Positions 1-7,424 of a DNA stretch of 19,532 bases are shown here, piece by piece (within the stretch, counting starts at the first letter, position 1; the number at the start of each line of letters is the position of its first letter). Under the pieces are notes generated by a model. It had not been told where the DNA came from. It saw only the letters and a list, made by a program, of their open reading frames with translations, and did no database searches. The position numbers were made by a program, and so were the translations under genes. The DNA lies in NCBI GenBank assembly GCA_964496245.1, contig CAZBZG010000061.1, forward strand, positions 1-19,532, in the 5' to 3' direction. The DNA is from CAZBZG01 sp964496245. GTDB taxonomy: Bacteria; Planctomycetota; SZUA-567.

Positions 1-2
1 CG

Positions 3-71
3 CAGGGGGAGCGATTGAGCCTGCACTTCGGGAAGGGAGATGAGTCGTTGGTCGTCTTGAGAGAAATGTAA
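3..71 (+). CDS. Possible C-terminal end of an upstream gene (partial)
   Basis: One frame is open from the window edge to a TAA at 69-71 and ends in a short charged tail (...FGKGDESLVVLREM). The stop lies 16 bp before the cas3 start, the spacing expected of an upstream operon partner. WYL-domain regulators often sit here in I-G loci and can end in a similar beta-strand tail, but only about 22 residues are visible, so this is a guess. It could equally be non-coding. Confidence 0.3.
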   Translation, partial: QGERLSLHFGKGDESLVVLREM

Positions 72-87
72 CAGGAGTCTACCGCAC

Positions 88-2931
88 ATGGCTGATGAAG
101 GATTCCACCTCGACTTCGAGAAACTGACCGGTCACAAGCCTTTTCCCTGGCAGGAAGAGCTCTACAAGCGCTTCTGCAAGGGGGCGGAAGCCATTCCCCA
201 GGTTGGCTCCATCCCCACAGGCCTGGGCAAGACAAGCCTTGTCGGCATATGGCTTCTCGCACTGATCAAGCACCCGGAGAAGCTCCCGCGCCGATTGGTC
301 TACGTCGTGAATCGGCGTACGGTGGTCGACCAGACCACGGCCGAGGTTCTACGTCTTCGCGAGAAGCTACCGGTCCTTGATGCACGCTTCACATCGCTGG
401 GGGTCAGCACCCTCCGTGGTCAATTTGCCGATAATCACGAATGGTCCGAAGACCCATCCCGCCCTGCTGTGATCTGCGGGACCGTGGACATGATTGGAAG
501 CCGTCTGCTCTTTGGCGGCTATCGCCTCGGCTTCAAAAGCCGGCCCTTGCACGCAGGCTTTCTAGGGCAGGACGTGCTCATTGTTCATGACGAATCCCAC
601 CTTGAGCCTGCTTTCCAGCAACTCATCGAAACCATACAGCGGGAGCAAGATTCTGGAGAGAATGCGCGAGATTTGCCCTGGCCGAAGCTTCGAGTGATGG
701 CGCTGTCTGCCACCGCAAGAACCGACAACGAAGATCCAACCACGAACAATGCCAAGAGATTCGCCCTCACCCAGATCGAACGAAATCCACCAGAAGCCTT
801 GCCCGACACGCCTACGGAGCCGCTTCACCACGTCTGGCGTCGACTCAAAGCCAAGAAACACCTTCGGTTGAGCGAGTGTGAGGACGAGAAAAGTAAACTC
901 ACAGACAAGCTCGTTGATCTAGCACTGGAACTCAAGCAACTGGGCGCCGCCGTGCTGATCTTTGTGCGCCGTGTGGAGCAGGCAAATGACGTGCAAAGCA
1001 AGCTTGGAAAGGAGCTGAATAAGGCCAAGCTGCCAGTCAATGTCGCATCCCTCACGGGTACAATGCGCGGTTACGAACGCGATGCACTGGTCCGTTCCAA
1101 TCCTGTCTTTGTACGTTTCATGTCACCGGAAGATCGTCCTGAAGGCATCACACCCGCAGAGGGCACAGCCTATCTCGTGTGCACCTCTGCGGGCGAGGTC
1201 GGCGTGAACCTGTCTGCCCACCATATGGTCTGTGACTTATCTACGTTTGACAGCATGACGCAACGTTTGGGGCGCGTGAATCGATTCGGAAATCACGAGG
1301 ATACGCGCATTGATGTGGTATATCCATGTCAGTTCGACAACGGGGACAAGGACGACAAGCTCAGCGATATGGACGCGCATCGCAAGAATACGCTCGCCCT
1401 GCTTCGCCGGTTGCCCAAGGCCCATGCCCCTAAGGTCGATGACGATGTCTATGATGCCAGTCCGTATGCCTTGGGAGCGCTGGACAACGCTGACTCCCGC
1501 ACGAGATGCTTCGCCCCTCAGCCGACCATCTTGCCGGGCACTGACATACTCTTTGACGCATGGGCCATGACGTCCATCAAGGGAAATATGCCGGGACGGC
1601 CTCCGTTGTCTCCCTATCTCCACGGGGTTTCAGAATGGGAGCCGCCCCGAACCGCCGTAGGCTGGCGCGAGGAGGTGGCATATATCGTCGGCGATCTCCT
1701 TGTTCAGTATTCCCCTGAACAACTCCTTGAAGACTATCCGCTGAAGCCGCATGAGTTGCTGTCGGACCGTACGGACAGAGTCCTCGATGAACTACAGAAG
1801 ATTGCAGGCAGGAGCCCTGACGCGCCGGGGTGGCTGGTGGATGACAGGGGCAACGTCGAGTCTATGTCGCTTTCCTTTCTGGCCGATCCGGCGGCAAGCA
1901 AGAAGGCCGAAAAGAGGCGACTGACGCGGGCCATCGCAGATCGCACGGTATTGCTGCCGCCACATGTCGGCGGTCTTTCCCAGCAAGGCACGCTCGCCGG
2001 CGAATGCCAGTATGATCCCGCGCAACCCGACCGGCATTGCGTCGCTGACGAGTGGTATGAGAACGCGGAAAGAGCCGCGAAGCGCCGCGTACGCATATGG
2101 GACAATCAGGCGCCGCCTGAAGGTATGGCGCTCATCCGGACTATTGATCTCAAGCCCGATGTTGATGAGTTTGGACCATTGGCCGACGAAGAGCCAGGGC
2201 CACGTGATCTTGTTGAGCCCAGCGCCCATGCCACCACCAATGGCAATCAAGTGCTGGCCAAGCGCCGTTTCTGGCATTGGTATGTTCGCCCGCCTTCCAC
2301 AGACGGAAACGAGACTGCTGCCTCTGTTGAGCCGGTCAGATGGGACCACCACACCGCCGACGTTGTCGCGCGCGCCCGGCAGACAGTCAAAGCACTACGC
2401 CTCCCTGATGATTTGGCCAAGGCCGTCATTCTCGCGGCGAAGTACCACGATCTTGGAAAGAAGCGCCAGCTCTGGCAGCGCTCTATCGGCAATCCAAAAC
2501 CGCATGACTGGCATGCAAAGCCGGGCAAGCCGAGCGACAGCCGGCCCTGGCGCCCACAGCATCTCAGCGACTACCGACACGAATTCGGCTCTGTGCTCGA
2601 TCTTCAGGACCCCAATGGGGAGCATTGCGCTGAATTGACAGCTTTGGATCCGAACATGCGCGATTTGGCCCTACACCTGATCGCAGCACACCACGGGCTC
2701 GCGCGCCCTCACTTTTCGCCAGAGGGCATTGTGGATCCCGAGCGTTCTCAGGCGGAGGCTGAGACAGAGGCACTCGAAGTACTGCGCCGCTACGCGCGAC
2801 TGCAGCGAATGTACGGCCGGTGGGGACTGGCATACATCGAGTCCCTTATCCGCGCCGCGGACTGGGCAGCGAGTGCTGAGCCATCAAAGCCCGTCCGCCG
2901 AGGTGTAGAGGCAGGGGAGAACTGGGCATGA
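88..2931 (+). CDS. cas3: Cas3 helicase-nuclease, type I-G (helicase N-terminal, HD C-terminal)
   Basis: Cas3 is the ATP-driven 3'-5' DNA translocase and single-strand nuclease recruited by the type I surveillance complex to degrade target DNA. Visible helicase motifs are Walker A PTGLGKTS (43-50), DEAH-like box DESH (168-171), SAT (207-209) and motif VI QRLGRVNR (392-399). The HD nuclease follows at the C-terminus: WDHH (752-755), the HD pair in KYHDLGK (H787-D788) and AAHHG (H868-H869). Most Cas3 proteins have HD first; helicase-then-HD is characteristic of type I-G. At 947 aa it is full length. The ATG at 88 is preceded by AGGAG at 73-77. The stop overlaps the next gene by 4 bp (ATGA), indicating translational coupling. 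Codon use is moderate in GC, unlike the cas genes beyond 6.4 kb. Confidence 0.96.
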   Translation: MADEGFHLDFEKLTGHKPFPWQEELYKRFCKGAEAIPQVGSIPTGLGKTSLVGIWLLALIKHPEKLPRRLVYVVNRRTVVDQTTAEVLRLREKLPVLDARFTSLGVSTLRGQFADNHEWSEDPSRPAVICGTVDMIGSRLLFGGYRLGFKSRPLHAGFLGQDVLIVHDESHLEPAFQQLIETIQREQDSGENARDLPWPKLRVMALSATARTDNEDPTTNNAKRFALTQIERNPPEALPDTPTEPLHHVWRRLKAKKHLRLSECEDEKSKLTDKLVDLALELKQLGAAVLIFVRRVEQANDVQSKLGKELNKAKLPVNVASLTGTMRGYERDALVRSNPVFVRFMSPEDRPEGITPAEGTAYLVCTSAGEVGVNLSAHHMVCDLSTFDSMTQRLGRVNRFGNHEDTRIDVVYPCQFDNGDKDDKLSDMDAHRKNTLALLRRLPKAHAPKVDDDVYDASPYALGALDNADSRTRCFAPQPTILPGTDILFDAWAMTSIKGNMPGRPPLSPYLHGVSEWEPPRTAVGWREEVAYIVGDLLVQYSPEQLLEDYPLKPHELLSDRTDRVLDELQKIAGRSPDAPGWLVDDRGNVESMSLSFLADPAASKKAEKRRLTRAIADRTVLLPPHVGGLSQQGTLAGECQYDPAQPDRHCVADEWYENAERAAKRRVRIWDNQAPPEGMALIRTIDLKPDVDEFGPLADEEPGPRDLVEPSAHATTNGNQVLAKRRFWHWYVRPPSTDGNETAASVEPVRWDHHTADVVARARQTVKALRLPDDLAKAVILAAKYHDLGKKRQLWQRSIGNPKPHDWHAKPGKPSDSRPWRPQHLSDYRHEFGSVLDLQDPNGEHCAELTALDPNMRDLALHLIAAHHGLARPHFSPEGIVDPERSQAEAETEALEVLRRYARLQRMYGRWGLAYIESLIRAADWAASAEPSKPVRRGVEAGENWA

Positions 2932-3800
2932 ATCAGAATCAACACGACATAGTGGTCAAGGTTGATCTTACAAATCCTGGTCAATTCTTTGCGTGTTGTG
3001 GGCTGTTCGAACTTGTGGATCGGCTTTGGCCCGGCGCAATAGCACTGTTTGAGAAAGGGTATTTCCGTGTTCGACCGCCTGGCTGTCAGGTGGGTCTTCA
3101 TCCAGATTATCTGCTATCTTCGATCAACGACTGTGTACTCAGGAATACAATGACAGATTCCCAAGTTGAGAGGCTTCAGCAGTTGAAGGCCATGAAGAAG
3201 AAGGATCTCAACGCAGAACAGAAGGCACAGAAGAAGCACCTTGAGAAGCTTTGGCGCGAAACCCCGATTGTCCTGCAGCGGCCCTTCTGCTTGAGGATAG
3301 ACTGGTTTCAGGATGAGGCCTCTGCTGGCCACCGCTTCAAGACATGGGCTGGGCAGCAGTCTGTGATTGATATCTGCCTGGCAATGAAGTCGGCGATTGG
3401 GACACATGTGCCACAAGAAGGGGCTTGCTCATTATGGCTGAGTCGCGATTGTGACACCAAATGCGTCCCATTCAACTTTGACTCAAGCCTTGGACCTCAA
3501 TCCGCCAGCATTGATGTCGGGTACAGCCTTGATGCCCTAGAGGTCTCGACTTCGTTCAGGCCAATGATCGAGTTCGGAGCTTTTGTGGGGTTACAACGAT
3601 TTCGGCCACGTTTTGTTGATCCAGACAATACCTATCAATTCTTCGCATGGCACCAACCCATTCCTGTCGCTATTGCAGCTGCCGTCGCTTGTGGGGCAAT
3701 ATCGCTATCGGAAACAACGCTGTACGATTTCCGCTTGTTGTACCGAACGAAATATCTCAAGTCATTTCTTCCCGCAACCCGTTTAGGAGGACTGTCATGA
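2928..3800 (+). CDS. csx14: Csx14/Cas8-like subunit of the type I-G effector
   Basis: A 290-aa protein between cas3 and csb1, the position of GSU0052 (Csx14, also termed Cas8u2) in the G. sulfurreducens I-G locus. Its N-terminus, VDLTNPGQFFACCGLFELVD (12-31), fits the 'NPG..lacCGllEL' opening I associate with small Cas8-like I-G proteins. Residues about 78-109 form a Lys-rich helical insertion (QQLKAMKKKDLNAEQKAQKK). No zinc ribbon or enzymatic motif is visible. The expected role is the Cas8-type subunit for PAM recognition and Cas3 recruitment, inferred from position and family. It overlaps cas3 by 4 bp and ends with ATGA overlap into csb1. It is small for a Cas8 and no separate cas11 small-subunit gene is visible. 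The Csx14 versus Csb3 label needs a profile search. Confidence 0.75.
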   Translation: MNQNQHDIVVKVDLTNPGQFFACCGLFELVDRLWPGAIALFEKGYFRVRPPGCQVGLHPDYLLSSINDCVLRNTMTDSQVERLQQLKAMKKKDLNAEQKAQKKHLEKLWRETPIVLQRPFCLRIDWFQDEASAGHRFKTWAGQQSVIDICLAMKSAIGTHVPQEGACSLWLSRDCDTKCVPFNFDSSLGPQSASIDVGYSLDALEVSTSFRPMIEFGAFVGLQRFRPRFVDPDNTYQFFAWHQPIPVAIAAAVACGAISLSETTLYDFRLLYRTKYLKSFLPATRLGGLS

Positions 3801-4855
3801 GCGAGGAACTCAAGAAGTACGACCAGTGGCTTTCCGGGACAGACGGCCCCGCTGCCTTGGTCCTTCGCGAGCATCTGATGCCGGTAGAAGGCCACGACGG
3901 TGCAGTGTTTCCGCCGACCTTCGCGGCAGGGGCTGGCTTTCCTGGAGGCTACAACATCGATTGGTTCGGTGAAAAGGAGAAGGGGCAGAATGTCTGCCTG
4001 ATCGACAGCGTCGGATCACAGGCAAACCGGATAGAGCCGATCTTCGCTGAAGGGCGATATGCTGAACTGATTCCACAGATCGGGGTGAAGGCCGGAGAGA
4101 AGACCATCAGTATGCTTGAAGCCGGCCATAGAGCCGGGGATGCGTTGCTTCGGTGCTCAGAACTGAAGGACGAGCTTCATGAGGCCTTCCAAGCGGTTCT
4201 TATGGGAGACGCGGGGCCTCTGGCAAAGGTCGCTCCAACGTCGTTGGTCTTCGGCGTCTGGGACTCCCGAGACACGCAGGCAAAGCTCCCTAGATTGGTG
4301 TCTTCAGTAATCCGCGCCTTTGATGTCCGGCCGCTGACACGAGGAGCTGTATACGTGCCTCCCGTTGACTACGCACAACTCGAGGTGTTCAGCGAGAAGG
4401 ACAAAGAGAAGGCCGAGGGAGACAAGAAGAGCCCGCTGGCGAAGAGAGGGTTTGTACATAACCCAGCTTCCGCTTCTCATGGCGGCGTGATTGCGACGGG
4501 TGGCATTCGGCGCGATGCTACGTTGAGCCTCGCTGCGCTTCAGCTGCTGAGGGCAGGCGAAGACGAAGAAGCTATTCTTCCTCTGCGTCGCTATGTCTTT
4601 GGCTTGGCATTGACCGCAATCACGGCCAATACATCTTCATACTTGAGACAGGGCTGCAACCTCGTCCTCGACCCTGACAAGCCCAGCGAGTTTCACGAGG
4701 TCTACCGAGATGGGCGGCGCGTAGACGCCAAGGTCACACATGATGACGCGTACTCGTATGCCTCTGTAGCGGCTGAATCATTTGGGGTCGGCGAAGAGCG
4801 AACAGTCCAATTCGATAAGGCCAGGGCCAAGGCGGACGTCCAGAAGAAGGAATAG
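3797..4855 (+). CDS. csb1: Csb1 (Cas7 family), type I-G backbone subunit
   Basis: Csb1 is the Cas7-group RAMP protein (GSU0053 family) that polymerises along the crRNA to form the I-G effector backbone. Family-like segments are LIDSVGSQANRIEP (68-81), SLVFGVWDSR near 150, and ATGGIRRDATLSLAALQLLR with LRQGCNLVL in the C-terminal third. The length, 352 aa, is normal for Csb1. The frame stays open upstream, but I chose the ATG at 3797. It follows GGAGG at 3786-3790 and forms the ATGA overlap with the previous stop. A Lys/Glu-rich stretch (EKDKEKAEGDKKSPLAK, about 198-214) may be an exposed loop. The next gene, csb2, begins 17 bp downstream. Confidence 0.92.
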   Translation: MSEELKKYDQWLSGTDGPAALVLREHLMPVEGHDGAVFPPTFAAGAGFPGGYNIDWFGEKEKGQNVCLIDSVGSQANRIEPIFAEGRYAELIPQIGVKAGEKTISMLEAGHRAGDALLRCSELKDELHEAFQAVLMGDAGPLAKVAPTSLVFGVWDSRDTQAKLPRLVSSVIRAFDVRPLTRGAVYVPPVDYAQLEVFSEKDKEKAEGDKKSPLAKRGFVHNPASASHGGVIATGGIRRDATLSLAALQLLRAGEDEEAILPLRRYVFGLALTAITANTSSYLRQGCNLVLDPDKPSEFHEVYRDGRRVDAKVTHDDAYSYASVAAESFGVGEERTVQFDKARAKADVQKKE

Positions 4856-4872
4856 CCAGGCGGAGAACGCCC

Positions 4873-6381
4873 ATGTGTCAGTATATGTGCATTTCAGTGA
4901 CCTTCATCGACGGTAGGTTTCATGGAAGAAGTGATGGTGGTCGTCCGGAATGGCCGCCTTCACCGTTGAGGCTTTTCCAGGCTCTGGTGGCTGCGAATGC
5001 CCAAGGACTCAGCTGTGATAGTGGGATTGGGCGTGCCCTTGAATGGCTCGAGTGCCAGCCTCCTCCGATGATTGTGGCTCCTCCAGCGCGAGAGGGGGCT
5101 CCTCATTGCCTTTCTGTGCCCAACAACGCAATGGACATCGTTGCCAAAGCATGGAGTCGCGGCGATTACTTCGGCAAGAAGGACAACGACCCTGCAACAC
5201 ATCGGACCATGAAGACAGTCCAACCATTGGTGTTGAACGATGGAGCCACCATCCATTACCTCTACCGCCTTTGCGGTTCATCCCTGGCGAATGAAGACCT
5301 CATGGAATTGGTTGCCCAAGCCACAAGCCGTATCAAAGCCCTGGGTTGGGGCATCGACCTTGTGGTGGGAAAGGGGAGCCGGGTGATGGCTGGTGGATGC
5401 CAGGAACTCAAGGGCGAGTGCTGGACTCCGACTGCACTGTCTGGAACCACTATGCTGCGAACGCCAGTCGCCGGAACGCTCAAAGCGCTCCGCGCGCGAC
5501 ACGACTCCTTTCTGGGGCGGATCACCAAATCGGGTTTCAGGCCTGTCGAACCACTGACTCAATTCGAAGTCGCGGCCTACCGAAGGACCACGGACCCCTT
5601 GCCGCGCCCGTCTACCGCTTTCCAGCTGCGTGATGCATCCGGGGCCTTCTGCAGTTACCCGCAGCGCAGACTGATCCACATTGCCGGGATGGTCCGGCAT
5701 TTGGCGATAGAGGCGATGACCCAATCACCTCCGGCCGATGTCGATGCTGAGTGGGTTGAACGCTATGTGGCCGGACATCGAGACAAGACAGCAAAGGAGC
5801 ACCGTCAGTTCTCGTACTTGCCCTTGCCATCGATCGGGCACCCGCATGCAGATCACGCAGTGCGACGCGTCTTGGTCTCGGCACCGGCTGGGGATGAGCG
5901 CTTCGTGATGCATCTTGCGCGTCGCCTCGAAGGACGACAATTGAAGCCGGAGAATGGAACAGAGTGGGGACAGGACGTACCCTCGCTTGTGCGCAGCGAT
6001 TGTGACAGGGTCGTCCGCAGGTACACCGAGCCAGCGGGTCGCTGGGCCAGTGTCACGCCGGTCATTCTGCCTGGTCACGATGATCGCAAGCCTGCCAAGA
6101 CGCGGAAGCTTATCGAAGCCGCGCTTGCGCAGTCTGGCATTGAGCAGCCTTGCACATTCAAGTGGAGCGCGTTCTCGCAGTTTCCGCATGCACTGTCCGC
6201 GCATAAGTACGACAGGAATCGGAAGCCCACAGGCTACATCCGACCGGATCATCTGCTCAGTCAGACAGCCGTTCACTTGACCGTCGAGTTTGGCGAGTCC
6301 AGGAAGGTACCAGGGCCCCTCGTCATTGGCGCAGGCCGGCACTGTGGCTTTGGCTTGATGGCTGGGGGCGAAAGATCTTGA
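4873..6381 (+). CDS. csb2: Csb2 (Cas5-Cas6 fusion), type I-G
   Basis: Csb2 (GSU0054 family) joins a Cas5-like N-terminal RAMP domain, which caps the crRNA 5' end, to a Cas6-like C-terminal domain that cleaves pre-crRNA. The start shows the typical pattern VTFIDGRFHGR followed by EWPPSPLRLFQALVA (WPPSP from residue 27). The C-terminus carries a RAMP glycine-rich loop, GAGRHCGFG (486-494), after VHLTVEFGE. The 502-aa length fits the fused form. The ATG at 4873 follows GGAGA at 4862-4866. It is the last gene with moderate-GC codon use; the seam to the high-GC block lies just beyond its stop. I could not assign the Cas6 catalytic His by eye. Confidence 0.9.
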   Translation: MCQYMCISVTFIDGRFHGRSDGGRPEWPPSPLRLFQALVAANAQGLSCDSGIGRALEWLECQPPPMIVAPPAREGAPHCLSVPNNAMDIVAKAWSRGDYFGKKDNDPATHRTMKTVQPLVLNDGATIHYLYRLCGSSLANEDLMELVAQATSRIKALGWGIDLVVGKGSRVMAGGCQELKGECWTPTALSGTTMLRTPVAGTLKALRARHDSFLGRITKSGFRPVEPLTQFEVAAYRRTTDPLPRPSTAFQLRDASGAFCSYPQRRLIHIAGMVRHLAIEAMTQSPPADVDAEWVERYVAGHRDKTAKEHRQFSYLPLPSIGHPHADHAVRRVLVSAPAGDERFVMHLARRLEGRQLKPENGTEWGQDVPSLVRSDCDRVVRRYTEPAGRWASVTPVILPGHDDRKPAKTRKLIEAALAQSGIEQPCTFKWSAFSQFPHALSAHKYDRNRKPTGYIRPDHLLSQTAVHLTVEFGESRKVPGPLVIGAGRHCGFGLMAGGERS

Positions 6382-6383
6382 GG

Positions 6384-6408
6384 GCGGCCAAGATCGGCCA
6401 GAGGCCGC
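6384..6408 (+). repeat. Short inverted repeat after csb2
   Basis: GCGGCC (6384-6389) and GGCCGC (6403-6408) can form a 6-bp GC stem directly after the csb2 stop. There is no T-run, so it is a weak terminator or processing hairpin at best. It lies at the compositional seam between the interference genes and the following block. Confidence 0.35.
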
Positions 6409-6435
6409 GTGAATCTACGACAAGGACCCTTCCCC

Positions 6436-7278
6436 ATGAGCGAATACCAATACATCCATTTCGTCGCCTGCGATGGGCCGGTTGATGAGGCGGGGCTGAC
6501 GTACATGCGGCGGCAGTCCACGCGGGCGGCGGTCACGCCGTGGGAGTTTACCAACGAATACCACTTCGGCGACTTCCGGGGCCGGCCGGCTGAGATGCTG
6601 CGGCGGGGGTATGACGCGCACCTGCACTTCGCGAATTTCGGCATCCGCCAGCTCATGTTCCGGCTGCCCCACGCGCCGTGTGATCCCAAGACCTTCGCGC
6701 GGTTTGCGGTGGAAGACTGCGTGACCTGGGAGAAGGACAAGCGCGGCAAGGCCGGCATCCTGACGATCTCCCCGGAGGCGGACGCCGGCACCTACGGCTA
6801 TCTGGACGACGTGTCGGGGTCCCTGCATCGCCTGGTCGCGTTGCGAGACATGCTGCTGGCTGGGGACCTGCGGCCGCTGTATGTCGGCTGGCTCGCTTGT
6901 TGTTACGATAAAGACCGGCAAGAACCGCCCGTGCCCGCAGGCCTCGAGAAGCTTCCCCGTCCGCTCGCGGACCTGGCCGCGTTCTACGAGCTGCCGCGCG
7001 GGCTGCTCGAGGCTGCGGCCCGAACGTCTCCGGCGGCCCCGAAGCGCACAGGCCAAACTGCAGCCGCGGAAAAGTGGCTGCGGGGGCTGCGCAAGGCGGA
7101 GCTGCAGGAGATCGTCCGGCGGCTGGTCACGGACGACGCCGGCGCTGTACGCGCGGATGTGCTGGGGCGCATCCGCAAGCATGCGCCCGCCGGCGCGTGG
7201 CCGCTGGCCGAGCCGTCGCGCACGCTCGGTGAACTCCACGCGGCAGCCGGGAAGCCGGCCGGCCGCAAAGCGCGCTGA
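6436..7278 (+). CDS. Uncharacterised 280-aa protein embedded in the cas operon
   Basis: This is no recognised Cas family. The N-terminus, MSEYQYIHFVACDGPVDE, continues with QSTRAAVTPWEFTNEYHFGDFRG (27-49), then YDAHLHFANFGIRQLMFRLP (59-78). From memory this resembles a widespread bacterial hypothetical family with the pattern 'SeYQYyeF.a.drpL....STRa.itPt.F.n.Y.wGDFkG'. A middle stretch, MLLAGDLRPLYVGWLACCY (139-157) then EPPVPAGL (163-170), and a basic Ala/Arg-rich helical tail follow. No signal peptide, membrane span or catalytic motif is evident. The ATG at 6436 is preferred over an in-frame ATG at 6409 because the conserved start begins there. Its high-GC codon use matches cas4-cas1 and cas2, not csb2. 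The same strand and tight spacing suggest co-transcription. A role in effector assembly, adaptation or regulation is only inference. Confidence 0.85.
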   Translation: MSEYQYIHFVACDGPVDEAGLTYMRRQSTRAAVTPWEFTNEYHFGDFRGRPAEMLRRGYDAHLHFANFGIRQLMFRLPHAPCDPKTFARFAVEDCVTWEKDKRGKAGILTISPEADAGTYGYLDDVSGSLHRLVALRDMLLAGDLRPLYVGWLACCYDKDRQEPPVPAGLEKLPRPLADLAAFYELPRGLLEAAARTSPAAPKRTGQTAAAEKWLRGLRKAELQEIVRRLVTDDAGAVRADVLGRIRKHAPAGAWPLAEPSRTLGELHAAAGKPAGRKAR

Positions 7279-7424
7279 ACGAAACGGCGAGAGAGCGTCG
7301 TGTCAGCCGGCCGACTTCGAACGGCTGGTGTGCGCGCGTGCAGGGCGACAGGAGACGTAGAGCCGATCCCCGAGCTGCCGGCGGCGCGTTGCGGGGGGAT
7401 TGGAGGCGGACATCGGGAGGCGCC

